Source: Candidatus Krumholzibacteriia bacterium (lineage in GTDB: Bacteria; Krumholzibacteriota; Krumholzibacteriia; WVZY01; JAKEHA01). From it: a DNA stretch of 64,000 nt. The stretch covers positions 1 through 64,000 of the forward strand of contig JAOUHG010000006.1 in assembly GCA_029865265.1 (NCBI GenBank). Reading direction: 5' to 3'. Numbering within the stretch: position 1 is the stretch's first letter; the number at the start of each line of letters is the position of its first letter. This document shows positions 1-11,336 of this stretch, one piece after another. Both the position numbers and the translations under genes were made by a program. The notes beneath the pieces were generated by a model, which saw only the letters and a program-made list of their open reading frames with translations, made no database searches and had not been told where the DNA came from.

Positions 1-1
1 C

Positions 2-469
2 GACGGTGAGGTGATGGCGATCGACCTGCCGGAGTACCCGGACGATCTGGACAGACTGAAGAAGTTCGCCAGGTCCGTTGGCAGTTCACCGGATGAGGTT
101 CCTCGCGTGGCCGCGGTCCACTCGCTCACTCCCACGCTGCTGCTCGCGAGGCCCACGGCATGCCTTCCGGGCGCCGGGCAGGCAGCGACGCTTGAGTTCG
201 AACTGCTCGACTACGCAGGACGATCGCTCGGCCGGCACGTACTCGACTGCGACTACGACTCTTCCTCCGACGGGATGTATATCACCCGGGGCACTCTTGT
301 CGTGGTCAAGGGGGGCAGGGCAGCTCTGGAAGCCACGCTTCGGCAGCAGGCCTCGATGATAGGCTTGCATATGGAGTCAAAGCCCGGCGCCTGGGAATCA
401 ACTTCGCAGGGCTCTGACACAGTAACGATCCACGCCTATGATCTCGCGGCGCACTTCAATGCGCAATGA
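2..469 (+). CDS. Hypothetical protein, probably C-terminal part of a longer protein
   Basis: I do not recognise the family. The frame is open to the left edge of the window, with no stop upstream of the GTG at 11 and ATG at 14, so the gene may start outside. About 155 residues are visible. They begin with an acidic/proline stretch (DLPEYPDDLDRL) and end in beta-strand-like segments such as LLDYAGRSLGRHVLDC and GMYITRGTLVVVKGG, ending with TGA. The alternation of short strands loosely resembles the tail of a 6-bladed beta-propeller protein, but this is only an impression. It is convergent with the M16 peptidase gene, 30 bp away, with no clear terminator between them. Confidence 0.5.
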   Translation, partial: DGEVMAIDLPEYPDDLDRLKKFARSVGSSPDEVPRVAAVHSLTPTLLLARPTACLPGAGQAATLEFELLDYAGRSLGRHVLDCDYDSSSDGMYITRGTLVVVKGGRAALEATLRQQASMIGLHMESKPGAWESTSQGSDTVTIHAYDLAAHFNAQ

Positions 470-499
470 ATCTCGTTCTCCAGAGACCTGCAGTGCTAA

Positions 500-1747
500 T
501 CATACCTCCGCGGCCGACGGCCCCAGCGAGATGGCCGTGAAGGATCCGGTGTCGAAGAGGTCGCGCGCCAGAGCGCGCACGTCGTCCAGCGACACCGAGT
601 CGATGCGGTCGATCAGTTCGCGCTCCGGAATCTGGTAGCCATAGCTGATCTCGTTGCGCGCCAGACGCATCATGCGCGAGGTGGAGGTCTCCAGCCCCAG
701 CAGGATACGCCCCTTGATGTGCGCCTTGGTGTCGTCCAGCTCGGCGGCGGTCAGGCCGCCGTTGCGCGCGTCGGCGAACTCCGCCGCCACCGCCTTCATC
801 GCCTTGCGGACGTTGCCGGGGTTGACCGCCATGTACGCGGCAAACATCCCCGTGTCGCGCGAGTGATCCAGGTACGTGAACACGTTGTAGGCCAGCCCCA
901 GCTCCTCGCGCACCTTCTGGAACAACCGCGAACTCATGCCGCCCCCCATCATCGCGTTCAGCACCATGAGCGGATAGCGGCGCTCGTCGAGGAACGAGAA
1001 CGTCCGGCGCCCCATGACCACGTGCTGCTGGTGGAGCTTCCTGCGCACGTGCTTGCGCACCACGTGCGGCTTGCGCAGGCGCGTGGTGTCGCGCGCGAGC
1101 GTCCCCTCGGGAAAACGGAAGCGCTCGCGGCACTCCACAATCAGTTCCTCCTCATCCATGTTGCCATACACCGCTACCACCAGGTTGGAGGCCCGGAACA
1201 GGCGCCGGCCGTAGCGCACGAGGTCGGCGCGGCGGAACTTTGACACCGTGCTGCGCGACCCCAGGATGGGCCGGCCCAGCGGGTGCGCGGGATAGATTTC
1301 GGCCGCGAACAGTTCGTGGATCAAGTCGTCGGGAGCGTCGTCGACGTCGCCGATCTCCTCGATCACCACCTGGCGCTCGATCGCCACCTGCTCGTCCGCA
1401 AAACTCGAGTGGGCCAGCATGTCCGCTATCAGGTCGAAGGCGACCTCGCGCCGGCTCTCGAGCACCTGCGCGTAGACGGCCATGGTCTCCTTGGTGGTGA
1501 AGGCGTCCAGCGAGCCGCCGATCTTCTCGATCTCCTGGGAGATGTCCTTGGCGGTGCGGGTGGCGGTTCCCTTGAAGAGCATGTGCTCCAGGAAGTGGCA
1601 CAAACCCGCCTCGCGCGGCTTCTCGTCGCGCGCGCCGGTGCGCGTCCATACGCCCATGCAGAACGCCTTGGAGACGGGGTTCTTCTCGTGGAGGATCGTG
1701 AGCCCGCCGGGCAGCACGATCTTGTTGGCCTTGCGTGAATACTTCAT
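500..1747 (-). CDS. M16 family zinc metallopeptidase (processing peptidase-like)
   Basis: A 415-residue zinc protease of the pitrilysin/insulinase superfamily. The inverted zinc motif HxxEH is visible as HFLEH at residues 51-55, with a distal glutamate-rich helix (ERQVVIEEI) that should supply the third ligand. The length fits the single two-domain bacterial form that dimerises, like mitochondrial processing peptidase beta. I chose the ATG at 1747 because GGAG lies about 8 bp upstream and the N-terminus (MKYSRKANKIVLPGG) matches the family; an in-frame ATG at 1789 would add 14 unlikely residues. It lies directly downstream of pnp, a common position for this gene, separated by two strong hairpins. 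No signal peptide is visible, so it is probably cytoplasmic. Confidence 0.9.
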   Translation of the reverse strand: MKYSRKANKIVLPGGLTILHEKNPVSKAFCMGVWTRTGARDEKPREAGLCHFLEHMLFKGTATRTAKDISQEIEKIGGSLDAFTTKETMAVYAQVLESRREVAFDLIADMLAHSSFADEQVAIERQVVIEEIGDVDDAPDDLIHELFAAEIYPAHPLGRPILGSRSTVSKFRRADLVRYGRRLFRASNLVVAVYGNMDEEELIVECRERFRFPEGTLARDTTRLRKPHVVRKHVRRKLHQQHVVMGRRTFSFLDERRYPLMVLNAMMGGGMSSRLFQKVREELGLAYNVFTYLDHSRDTGMFAAYMAVNPGNVRKAMKAVAAEFADARNGGLTAAELDDTKAHIKGRILLGLETSTSRMMRLARNEISYGYQIPERELIDRIDSVSLDDVRALARDLFDTGSFTAISLGPSAAEV

Positions 1748-1758
1748 GAGGTTGCTCC

Positions 1759-1778
1759 GCGCGATGGGCCCATCGCGC
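1759..1778. repeat. 20-bp perfect palindrome upstream of the M16 gene
   Basis: GCGCGATGGGCCCATCGCGC is a perfect inverted repeat, immediately upstream of the GGAG ribosome site of the M16 peptidase gene. It could be an operator, or an RNA hairpin affecting translation of the downstream gene. Confidence 0.6.
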
Positions 1779-1782
1779 CCTG

Positions 1783-1826
1783 TAAACAACTGCGCCCGCC
1801 CGCGGGAGTAGATCCTGCGGGCGGGC
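1783..1826 (-). terminator. Strong hairpin between pnp and the M16 gene
   Basis: On the minus strand, a 10-bp GC stem (1794-1803 paired with 1817-1826) follows the pnp stop and is followed by the T-rich run TTGTTT. It may be a partial terminator or an RNA-stabilising hairpin inside the pnp-M16 transcript. The T-run is interrupted, so termination efficiency is uncertain. Confidence 0.5.
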
Positions 1827-1855
1827 CGCTGATGCGTTCCCGGGGAACGGGGTGA

Positions 1856-4039
1856 CTAGCGCCGCGACCGTTCGCGTCCGCGTCCGCCGCCGCGTCCGCC
1901 GCGGTCGCCGCCTTCGCGGCGCGGGCGCTCGTGCCGCTCCTCCTCGACGTAGCCCTCCGGCTTCTCGAGCAGGACCTTGCGGCTCAGGCGAACCTTGCCG
2001 TCGCCGTTGACCTCGAGGACCTTGACCTTGACCAGGTCGCCCACCTGGAGTTCCTCCTCCACGCGCTCGAGGCGGCGGTAGGCGATCTCGGAGATGTGCA
2101 GCAGGCCGTCGCGGCCGGGCATGATCTGCACGAATGCGCCGAACGGAAGGATGCTCCGCACCTCGCCCTCGTAGATCGCGCCCACTTCCGGCTCCGCGGT
2201 GATTTCCTTGATTCGCGTGAGCGCGATTTCCGCGCTCTCCGTGTTCACCGCAATCACGCGGACGGTTCCGTCGTCTTCGATCTCGATCTTGGCACCCGAC
2301 TCCTCCTGGATGCGCTTCACAACCTTGCCTCCCGGGCCGATGATCTCGCGGATCTTGTCGGTGGGGATGGTGATGGTGGTGATCTTGGGCGCAAACGGCG
2401 AGATGTCCTTGGCCGGCGTCGAGATGGCCTGGTTCATGACCTCCAGGATGTGCAAGCGCCCCACCTTGGCCTGGTGCAGTGCCTTCATCATGACCGCGTC
2501 GGAAATGCCCGCGATCTTGGTGTCGAGCTGGAAGGCGGTGATGCCCTGCGCGGTGCCCGTCACCTTGAAGTCCATGTCGCCCAGGTGGTCCTCGGCGCCG
2601 AGGATGTCGCTCAGCACCGCCACGCGGTCACCCTCGATCACGAGGCCCATCGCGATACCCGCGACGGCCTTGGGGATGGGAACGCCGGCGTCCATCAGGG
2701 CCAGGCTGCCGCCGCACACCGATGCCATCGAACTCGATCCGTTGGACTCGAGGATCTCCGACACGATGCGGATCGTGTAGGGGAAATCGTTCTTCTCCGG
2801 GATCATGGGCCGGATGGCGCGCTCGGCGAGGGCACCGTGGCCGATCTCGCGGCGGCCGGGCCCGCCGAAGCGACCCGTCTCACCCACCGAGAACGCCGGG
2901 AAGTTGTAGTGGAGCATGTAGCGCTTCCAGCTCTCACCCTCGATGGTGTCGAGCATCTGCTCGTCCTCGGTGGTGCCGAGCGTGGTGCTGACCAGGCTCT
3001 GCGTCTCACCGCGTGTGAACAGGGCCGAACCGTGCGCGCGCGGCAGAACGCCGATCTCGCAGGTGATGGGCCGGATGTCGGTGGTGCCGCGTCCGTCGAG
3101 ACGGCGGCCCTCGTCCAGGATCATGTGGCGCATGAGCTTCTTCTCGATCTCCTCGAGGACGAGGGCGATGTACGCCTCTTTCTCGGGGTAGTCGAGCTGG
3201 AACATGGCCGCGGCCTCGGTGTGGATGGCCTTGAGCGCGTCCTGCCGGTCGAGCTTCTTGGCAATCACCAGGGCCTTCTTGATCTGGTCGGAGAAGAGCT
3301 TCTCGATCTTGCCGTCCAGTTCGGCCAGGCGCTCGGGAACCTCGACCACGCGTTTGGTCTTGGCGCCGGCCTTGGCCACCAGGTCGTGCTGCATCTTGTT
3401 GAAGAGCTTGATCTCTTCGTGCGCGAAGCGCACCGCGGCCAGCATGTCTTCTTCGCTGACCTCCTTGCAGGCGCCCTCCACCATCATGACGGCGTCGTCG
3501 GTGCCGGCCACGATGACGTCGATGTCACTCGACTCCATCTGTTCGGTGGTGGGGTTCACGACGAACCGGCCGTCGATCCGGCCCACGCGCACACCGGACA
3601 TGGTGTCGTTGAACGGGATGTCGGACAGGGCCAGCGCCGCCGAGGCGCCCACCAACCCGAGCACATCCGGGGCATTGAGCCCGTCGTAGCTGATCGGCTG
3701 AACGATCACCTGCGTCTCGCACATGAAGTGCTTGTCGAACAACGGCCGGATGGGCCGGTCGGTCAGGCGCGCGGTGAGCGTCTCGCGCTCGCCGGGCCGC
3801 CCTTCGCGCTTGAAGAAGCCACCCGGGATGCGCCCGGAGGCGTAGAACTTCTCGCGGTACTCGACGGTGAGCGGGAAGAAGTCGCGATCCGTCTTCTTCT
3901 GCGCCGCCACCACGGCCACCAGCACCATCGTGTCGCCCATGCGGACCACAACGGATCCGTCGGCCTGCTTGGCCATCCGGCCCGTCTCGATGGTGTAGTT
4001 CTGGCCGTTAATCGTTCTCGATACTGTATGAGTCGTCAT
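1856..4039 (-). CDS. pnp: Polyribonucleotide nucleotidyltransferase (PNPase) with RG-rich tail
   Basis: 3'-5' phosphorolytic exoribonuclease of 727 residues, acting in mRNA turnover. The order is the standard one: RNase PH domain 1 (about 10-145), an all-helical segment, RNase PH domain 2 (about 320-460, with FSVGETGRFGGPGRREIGHG), a KH domain (IREIIGPGGKVVKRI) and an S1 domain (GAIYEGEVRSILPFGAFVQI). After S1 there is a basic, glycine-rich tail (about residues 700-727, GGDRGGRGGGRGRERSRR), which is longer and more RG-rich than usual and probably binds RNA. It follows rpsO by 95 bp, the widely conserved rpsO-pnp order. The gap contains short hairpins, including an AGCCC-GTGA-GGGCT stem, that could be processing sites. 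Confidence 0.97.
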   Translation of the reverse strand: MTTHTVSRTINGQNYTIETGRMAKQADGSVVVRMGDTMVLVAVVAAQKKTDRDFFPLTVEYREKFYASGRIPGGFFKREGRPGERETLTARLTDRPIRPLFDKHFMCETQVIVQPISYDGLNAPDVLGLVGASAALALSDIPFNDTMSGVRVGRIDGRFVVNPTTEQMESSDIDVIVAGTDDAVMMVEGACKEVSEEDMLAAVRFAHEEIKLFNKMQHDLVAKAGAKTKRVVEVPERLAELDGKIEKLFSDQIKKALVIAKKLDRQDALKAIHTEAAAMFQLDYPEKEAYIALVLEEIEKKLMRHMILDEGRRLDGRGTTDIRPITCEIGVLPRAHGSALFTRGETQSLVSTTLGTTEDEQMLDTIEGESWKRYMLHYNFPAFSVGETGRFGGPGRREIGHGALAERAIRPMIPEKNDFPYTIRIVSEILESNGSSSMASVCGGSLALMDAGVPIPKAVAGIAMGLVIEGDRVAVLSDILGAEDHLGDMDFKVTGTAQGITAFQLDTKIAGISDAVMMKALHQAKVGRLHILEVMNQAISTPAKDISPFAPKITTITIPTDKIREIIGPGGKVVKRIQEESGAKIEIEDDGTVRVIAVNTESAEIALTRIKEITAEPEVGAIYEGEVRSILPFGAFVQIMPGRDGLLHISEIAYRRLERVEEELQVGDLVKVKVLEVNGDGKVRLSRKVLLEKPEGYVEEERHERPRREGGDRGGRGGGRGRERSRR

Positions 4040-4134
4040 CTTTGAAACAAACCTGCCTTAGAGTCTAACGAAGACAAACGCAAACGAGGCGCGTCGACAA
4101 GACGCGGCCAACACCGCGCAGCAGCCCGTGAGGG

Positions 4135-4404
4135 CTACTTGCGCAGGTTGAGCTGCTTCAGCATTTCCCGGTAGCTTTCGATCTTCTGGTTCTTGAGATA
4201 GTCCAGGAGCTTGCGACGTCGTCCAACGAGCTTCAACAGGCCTCGCCGGGACGCATGGTCCTTCTTGTGCACCTGGAAGTGATCGGTGAGCATCCGGATT
4301 CGCTCAGTGAGGAGAGCTATCTGAACTTCGGCCGACCCGGAGTCCTTGTCGTGGAGCTTGTACTTCTCGATTATGTCCCGCTTCTGATCGGGAGTCATTG
4401 CCAT
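4135..4404 (-). CDS. rpsO: 30S ribosomal protein S15
   Basis: Small-subunit primary binding protein for the central domain of 16S rRNA. It has 89 residues, the normal length, with the family signature around [20 protein letters not shown]. An in-frame ATG at 4491 would add 29 residues without family similarity. I chose 4404 because a near-perfect Shine-Dalgarno sequence (AGGAGGTGATC) lies just upstream and the encoded start [12 protein letters not shown] is typical. It lies between ribF and pnp. A GC hairpin after ribF suggests that rpsO-pnp may also be transcribed separately from the upstream operon. Confidence 0.97.
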   Translation of the reverse strand: MAMTPDQKRDIIEKYKLHDKDSGSAEVQIALLTERIRMLTDHFQVHKKDHASRRGLLKLVGRRRKLLDYLKNQKIESYREMLKQLNLRK

Positions 4405-4409
4405 CGTCT

Positions 4410-4420
4410 GATCACCTCCT
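4410..4420 (-). promoter_or_regulatory. Strong Shine-Dalgarno site of rpsO
   Basis: On the minus strand AGGAGGTGATC lies just ahead of the ATG at 4404. It matches the canonical anti-SD complement over 11 bases, which decides the start over the longer in-frame ATG. Confidence 0.8.
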
Positions 4421-4522
4421 CGTACATCGGTACGCGACACGATGGCGACAGCCGGATGAAGACCAGCCGTCAGACTTCGGGACGCTAGCACACGGCCCCG
4501 GAGGTGTAAAGGGCAATAACCG

Positions 4523-4551
4523 CGCCCCGGGCGCCGCCGGGTGCCGGGGCG
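4523..4551 (-). terminator. GC-rich hairpin immediately after ribF
   Basis: CGCCCCGG (4523-4530) pairs perfectly with CCGGGGCG (4544-4551) around a 13-nt loop, directly adjoining the ribF stop codon. On the minus strand it is followed by GGTTATTGCCCTTTAC, which is only moderately T-rich. It could be a weak terminator or processing site separating ribF from rpsO. Confidence 0.45.
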
Positions 4552-5496
4552 TCACGGGGAGCCACCCAGGCGCTCGCGGGCCGCGTTGCGGTCCGCGGCG
4601 AGTTGCTCGATGAGGGCGCTCACCGTGGGGAACTTGTGCTCCGGACGCAGGAAGGCCTCGCAGTACACCGAGAGCGTCTCGCCGTAGAGGTGGTTGTCGA
4701 AATCGAAGATATGCACCTCGATCTCGTCCCGGCTGCCCCGCTTGATGGTGGGAGACCGCCCGATGTTCATCATCCCTTCATGAATCCAGCCGCGCCAGCC
4801 CACCCGCACCGCGTACACCCCGGCCGGCGGCCACAGCTTGCCCGGGTCGGCGATCTGCAGGTTGGCGGTCGGGAAGCCGAGGTCCCTCCCGCGGCCCTCC
4901 CCCTCCACCACGCGCCCGCGCACGAGGTAGGGGTGGCCGAGCAGCTGGTTGGCACGCTCCAGGTCCGAACCCAGCAGCCGGGCACGTATGGTGGTGCTGG
5001 AAACCACCTCGCCCTCCAGGTTGACGGCCGGCACCACCTTCACCGCGAAACCGCGGCGGGCCCCCTCTTCCATGACCCGCTCGGGACTCCCCTCGCGCTT
5101 GTGGCCGAAGTGACAATCGTATCCCAGCACCAGCTCGCGCATGTCCATCGCGTCCAGGAAGTAGCGCTGGATGAAATCGCGGTAGTTCATGTGCGCGGTG
5201 GTCTCGTCGAAGGGGAGGACGAAGACGCCGTCCAGCGCCATCCGCCCCAGCAGCTCCAGGCGCTCGTCGATGGTGGTGAGCAGCGCGGGGGCGGCGAGCG
5301 AGTGGGTGACGAGCACCGGATGCGGATCGAAGGTGATCGCCCACGCGCTCTCCACGTGTCCGAGGTCGCGGCGCGCAATCAGCTCTTCGATGATGCGCTG
5401 GTGCCCGCAGTGGACGCCGTCGAACACCCCCAGCGTCACGCCGCTGCGGACCGGGCGTTGCGTGGCGAGTTCTTCCAGGCTGCGTGCGACTCTCAT
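4552..5496 (-). CDS. ribF: Bifunctional riboflavin kinase / FAD synthetase
   Basis: Makes FMN from riboflavin and ATP, then FAD. It has 314 residues, the usual size. The N-terminal adenylyltransferase half carries GVFDGVHCGHQRII (about 23-36), GYDCHFGHKREGS and the STTIRARL loop. The C-terminal kinase half starts at GHPYLVRGRVVEGEGRGRDL and contains the GFPTAN signature and the terminal RPEHKFPTVSALIEQL motif. It lies 12 bp downstream of truB and upstream of rpsO, the common truB-ribF-rpsO order. No membrane or signal segment is present. Confidence 0.95.
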   Translation of the reverse strand: MRVARSLEELATQRPVRSGVTLGVFDGVHCGHQRIIEELIARRDLGHVESAWAITFDPHPVLVTHSLAAPALLTTIDERLELLGRMALDGVFVLPFDETTAHMNYRDFIQRYFLDAMDMRELVLGYDCHFGHKREGSPERVMEEGARRGFAVKVVPAVNLEGEVVSSTTIRARLLGSDLERANQLLGHPYLVRGRVVEGEGRGRDLGFPTANLQIADPGKLWPPAGVYAVRVGWRGWIHEGMMNIGRSPTIKRGSRDEIEVHIFDFDNHLYGETLSVYCEAFLRPEHKFPTVSALIEQLAADRNAARERLGGSP

Positions 5497-5508
5497 GCGG
5501 CCCCGCGG

Positions 5509-6477
5509 TCAGCCCTCGACGCGCGGCCGCGCACTGGCGGGCGCGCTGCCGGCGGACTCCACGTAGAGACGGAAGGAATCGCAGATGCGCAACGGGTCGC
5601 GGGGGCGCTCGGAATCACGCGTGCCCACCGCGAGCAAGGTTCCGTCTTCGCCCAGCACGCGCATGGCGCCGTGTCGCGGCGAGCCGATGGTCTCCACCAC
5701 GTCCTGGCGCAGCGGCGACATCCCGAACTGCAGCATGCGACCCGCACGCTCGGTGATCACCACGCCGGGCAGAAAGGAAAGCGCGTCCTCCAGCGCGAGA
5801 CCCGCCGGTTGCTCGGGACCATCCGGCAGGAGCTTTTCGGAGGGAAACGCGTCCTCGATTGCAAACGCGCCGATGCGCGTTCTCGCCAGGGTGGTGAGCG
5901 AAGCCGGCAGCCCCAGCCGCGCGCCGAAGTCGCGCGCGAGGGACCGCACATAGGTGCCGCGCGAACAACGCACCACGCAGCGCACCAGCGGCAGTTCCAC
6001 CGCGAGCACCTCGAAGCCGTAGATGGTGACCTGGCGCGGTTCGACGGGCGCTTCCTCGCCCGCCCGCGCCAGCTCGTAGTGTCGCCGCCCCTTGCGCTTG
6101 ATGGCCGAGTAGGCGGGCGGGGTCATCGCGTACGGCCCCACGAATGACGCAGCGGCGGTATTCAGGAGTTCCCGGGTGAGCCCTTCCGGCACCGGCGCCT
6201 CGCGCACCACGTCGCCCTCGGCGTCGAGGGTGGTGGTTTCCACACCCAGGCGGACGTCGAACTGATACTCCTTCTCGAGGTCCATGAAGTGTTCCACCGC
6301 GCGCGTGGCGGTACCGGTGCACACCAGCAGCACGCCGCGCGCCAGCGGATCCAGCGTGCCCGCGTGGCCCACCTTGCGCAGGCCGGTCACGCGGCGCATG
6401 GCCGCGACGATATCGAACGACGTGGGGCCGATGGCCTTGTCGATGACGAACACGCGGTTCTCAAAGCGGTTGGTCAT
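5509..6477 (-). CDS. truB: tRNA pseudouridine(55) synthase
   Basis: Converts U55 of the tRNA T-loop to pseudouridine. It has 322 residues. The catalytic aspartate is in GHAGTLDPLARG (Asp43), preceded by the family start FVIDKAIGPTS. The later motifs AYSAIKRKGRRHYELAR and CSRGTYVRSLARDFG are also present. A C-terminal PUA-like segment (FLPGVVITERAGRMLQFG onward) completes the protein. The ATG overlaps the rbfA stop as ATGA (6474-6477), so translation is probably coupled to rbfA. Confidence 0.96.
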   Translation of the reverse strand: MTNRFENRVFVIDKAIGPTSFDIVAAMRRVTGLRKVGHAGTLDPLARGVLLVCTGTATRAVEHFMDLEKEYQFDVRLGVETTTLDAEGDVVREAPVPEGLTRELLNTAAASFVGPYAMTPPAYSAIKRKGRRHYELARAGEEAPVEPRQVTIYGFEVLAVELPLVRCVVRCSRGTYVRSLARDFGARLGLPASLTTLARTRIGAFAIEDAFPSEKLLPDGPEQPAGLALEDALSFLPGVVITERAGRMLQFGMSPLRQDVVETIGSPRHGAMRVLGEDGTLLAVGTRDSERPRDPLRICDSFRLYVESAGSAPASARPRVEG

Positions 6478-6884
6478 TCCGCTTCCCCGTCGTCCGGGGT
6501 GTCCGGCTCCGGCGCTGCGTCCGCGGTTTCGGGCGCGGCGCCCTCGGCCTCGTGCAGGACCTGGTCAATGCGGAAGGCGCGGTCGAGAGAGTCGTCGTAA
6601 ACCCAGCGCAGCTCCGGCGCCACCTTGACGTCCAGCTCGCGGGCGATGGTATGGCGCATGTAGCCGGACGCGCTGCGCAGGATCTTCATGGTGATCTGGC
6701 GCTGCGCCTCGTCGCCCATCACACTGAAGAACACGCGCGCGGCGGAGAGATCCTTCGCGGTATTGACCCCGGTAACGGTAACGAGCCCCACGCGCGGGTC
6801 CTTGACGTCCTTGAGCACGATCTCACTCAGGATCTCCTTGATGACCGCGTTGACGCGCTCGATTCTATGGTGTGATTTCTTCAT
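6474..6884 (-). CDS. rbfA: 30S ribosome-binding factor A
   Basis: Late 30S assembly and cold-adaptation factor with a KH-like fold. It has 136 residues. The family core runs from HHRIERVNAVIKEILSEIV through DPRVGLVTVTGVNT to the ending RWVYDDSLDRAFRIDQVL. After this the protein has a 25-residue acidic, proline/alanine-rich tail (EGAAPETADAAPEPDTPDD) that most RbfA proteins lack. It lies 27 bp after ylxP and overlaps truB by 4 bp. Confidence 0.94.
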   Translation of the reverse strand: MKKSHHRIERVNAVIKEILSEIVLKDVKDPRVGLVTVTGVNTAKDLSAARVFFSVMGDEAQRQITMKILRSASGYMRHTIARELDVKVAPELRWVYDDSLDRAFRIDQVLHEAEGAAPETADAAPEPDTPDDGEAE

Positions 6885-6911
6885 TGTATTCTGCCAGACA
6901 GTTTCACCTGA

Positions 6912-7193
6912 CTACCTGAACTCCTCCATCGTATCCGCCACCGTCACCCGGCGGTCGTTCTCGATGAAGTTGCGCACCTTCGCGCAGGCACCGTCCAGCG
7001 TGCCGTGATCCGTTCCCACCAGCGACACCGCCAGCATGCTGCGCTGCCACTTGTCCTGGAAATCCACCTCGGCGACGGAAACATTGAAACGGCTGCGCAG
7101 CCTCGCCTTGAGGCTCGAAAGCACGTAGCGCTTTTCTTTCAATGAAGAACAGCCGGGGATCAGCAGATCGACGGTGAGAAGCTTGACGAACAT
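6912..7193 (-). CDS. DUF503 (YlxP-like) protein
   Basis: Small conserved protein of 93 residues in the YlxP/DUF503 family, whose molecular role is not settled; it is repeatedly found between infB and rbfA, as here. The family signature is clear: VDLLIPGCSSLKEKRYVLSS followed by RLRSRFNVSVAEVDFQDKWQ. I prefer the ATG at 7193, because family members begin a few residues before this signature. A GTG at 7220, closer to the infB stop, would add nine arginine-rich residues without family similarity. Neither start has a strong Shine-Dalgarno site. Confidence 0.85.
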   Translation of the reverse strand: MFVKLLTVDLLIPGCSSLKEKRYVLSSLKARLRSRFNVSVAEVDFQDKWQRSMLAVSLVGTDHGTLDGACAKVRNFIENDRRVTVADTMEEFR

Positions 7194-7226
7194 GTCGCGC
7201 CCGGCGCGGGCACGGCGCACCCGCGA

Positions 7227-9737
<2,511 letters not shown>

Positions 9738-11336
9738 TTACTCGTTCGTGTCCTTCCGGTCCGGCTGGTCCTCTGCGGGTGCATCCGAACTCTCCGTTGC
9801 CGCGGCGGGCGCTTCCACGGTTTCCGCAGGTGCGGCATTCTCCTCCGCCGCCGGTGCCGCGGGAGCATCCGCGCTCTCCGCCGAGGCGGCGGCCGCTTCG
9901 GATTCGGCGTTCTCCTCCGCCTCGACCTCGGCCGGGTCGCGGAAGAGCATCTCCTCGGTGAGCTTCACCGGCTCCTCCTCGGGAGCCGCTTCCTCCGCGT
10001 TGAGCATCGCCTCGTCGAAAAGCGGCTTCTCGGCCAGCTTCTCGCGTTCGCGCTCCTCGTTCTCCTTGCGGATGAGTTCCTCGAGCGCGCGCTCCAGCTC
10101 CTTCACGGTGCCGCTGGCGGTCTCCAGCAGCTTCTCCGCGGTCTTCTCGCCGAAGCCGGGGATCTCCAGCAGCACCGGCAGCGGCGTGCGAATCAGCTTC
10201 TGCACGGAGTTGATGCCCGCCTCGCGCAGCTTCTCGGCCATCTTGTCGCTGACACCCACCATTTCCTCGATGGGCATCAACAGCTGCTCCTGCAGCCGCT
10301 GGCGCTGTTCGAGCTCGCGATTGGAGACCAGTTCGATCTGCCAGCCGGTGAGCCGCGACGCCAGGCGCACGTTCTGCCCTTCCTTGCCGATGGCCAGTGA
10401 GAGCTGGTCTTCGTCCACCACGACCATCACCGACTTGGTTTCCAGGTCGGCGCGCACCTGCGTGATCTTGGCCGGCGAAAGCGCGCGAGAAATGAACGTG
10501 GATACGTCGTCGCTCCACGGCACGATGTCGATGCGCTCGCCGGAGAGTTCGTTGACCACGGCCTGCACGCGCGAGCCCTTCATGCCCACGCACGCGCCCA
10601 CCGCGTCCACGCGGTCGTCGCGCGAATACACGGCGATCTTGGAGCGGCCGCCCGCCTCGCGGGCGATGCTCTTGATCTCGATCAGGCCCTCGTAGATCTC
10701 CGGCACTTCCTGCGTGAACAGCACCTTGAGCATCTCGGGGCTGGTGCGCGACAGCGTGATCATGGGCCCCTTGGCTTCCTTGTCGACCTTCATGATGACG
10801 GCACGGATGGAAGAACCCTGGTTGTAGCGCTCGCGGCGGATCTGGTCCTTCTTGGGCATGAACGCCTCGGCGTTGCCCAGGTTGACCAGGATGCCGGTGC
10901 GGTCGATCTGCTGCACACTGCCGGAAACGATCTCGCCGGTGCGGTCCTTGTATTCCTCGAAGACGCGGTCGCGCTCGAACTCGCGGATCTTCTGCATGAG
11001 GATCTGCTTGGTGACCTGGATGGCGTTGCGGCCGAACTCCTCGAAGGGGAGGTTGATTTCGATCACGTCGCCCACTTCCGCACCGTCGGCGTACTCCTGG
11101 GCGTCTTCGACGGAAATCTGCAGACTGTCGTCCTCGACTTCCTTCACCACGTGCTGCACGAGGAACAACTCGATGCCGCCGTGTCCATCCTCGTCGATGC
11201 GAACCTCCGCGGTGGGGCCGTACTTGCGGCGAACCGCGGAGGCAAAACCCTGGGTCAGCGTGTCCAGGAGGGTCGCCCGGTCAAGCCTGCGCTCGCGAAT
11301 GAGCTGGTTGAACGCTTCTGCAAAATGGATGCTCAT
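9738..11336 (-). CDS. nusA: Transcription termination/antitermination protein NusA
   Basis: RNA-polymerase-associated factor controlling pausing, termination and antitermination. It has 532 residues. In order: N-terminal RNAP-binding domain (1-125), S1 domain ([20 protein letters not shown], about 135-200), two KH domains ([17 protein letters not shown] and [19 protein letters not shown]), and a helix-hairpin-helix region ([16 protein letters not shown]). The last 110 or so residues form an Ala/Glu-rich acidic tail ([19 protein letters not shown]), longer than in most NusA proteins. It abuts rimP upstream and infB downstream with zero spacing. A terminator-like leader ahead of rimP suggests NusA-dependent autoregulation. 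Confidence 0.96.
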   Translation of the reverse strand: MSIHFAEAFNQLIRERRLDRATLLDTLTQGFASAVRRKYGPTAEVRIDEDGHGGIELFLVQHVVKEVEDDSLQISVEDAQEYADGAEVGDVIEINLPFEEFGRNAIQVTKQILMQKIREFERDRVFEEYKDRTGEIVSGSVQQIDRTGILVNLGNAEAFMPKKDQIRRERYNQGSSIRAVIMKVDKEAKGPMITLSRTSPEMLKVLFTQEVPEIYEGLIEIKSIAREAGGRSKIAVYSRDDRVDAVGACVGMKGSRVQAVVNELSGERIDIVPWSDDVSTFISRALSPAKITQVRADLETKSVMVVVDEDQLSLAIGKEGQNVRLASRLTGWQIELVSNRELEQRQRLQEQLLMPIEEMVGVSDKMAEKLREAGINSVQKLIRTPLPVLLEIPGFGEKTAEKLLETASGTVKELERALEELIRKENEEREREKLAEKPLFDEAMLNAEEAAPEEEPVKLTEEMLFRDPAEVEAEENAESEAAAASAESADAPAAPAAEENAAPAETVEAPAAATESSDAPAEDQPDRKDTNE

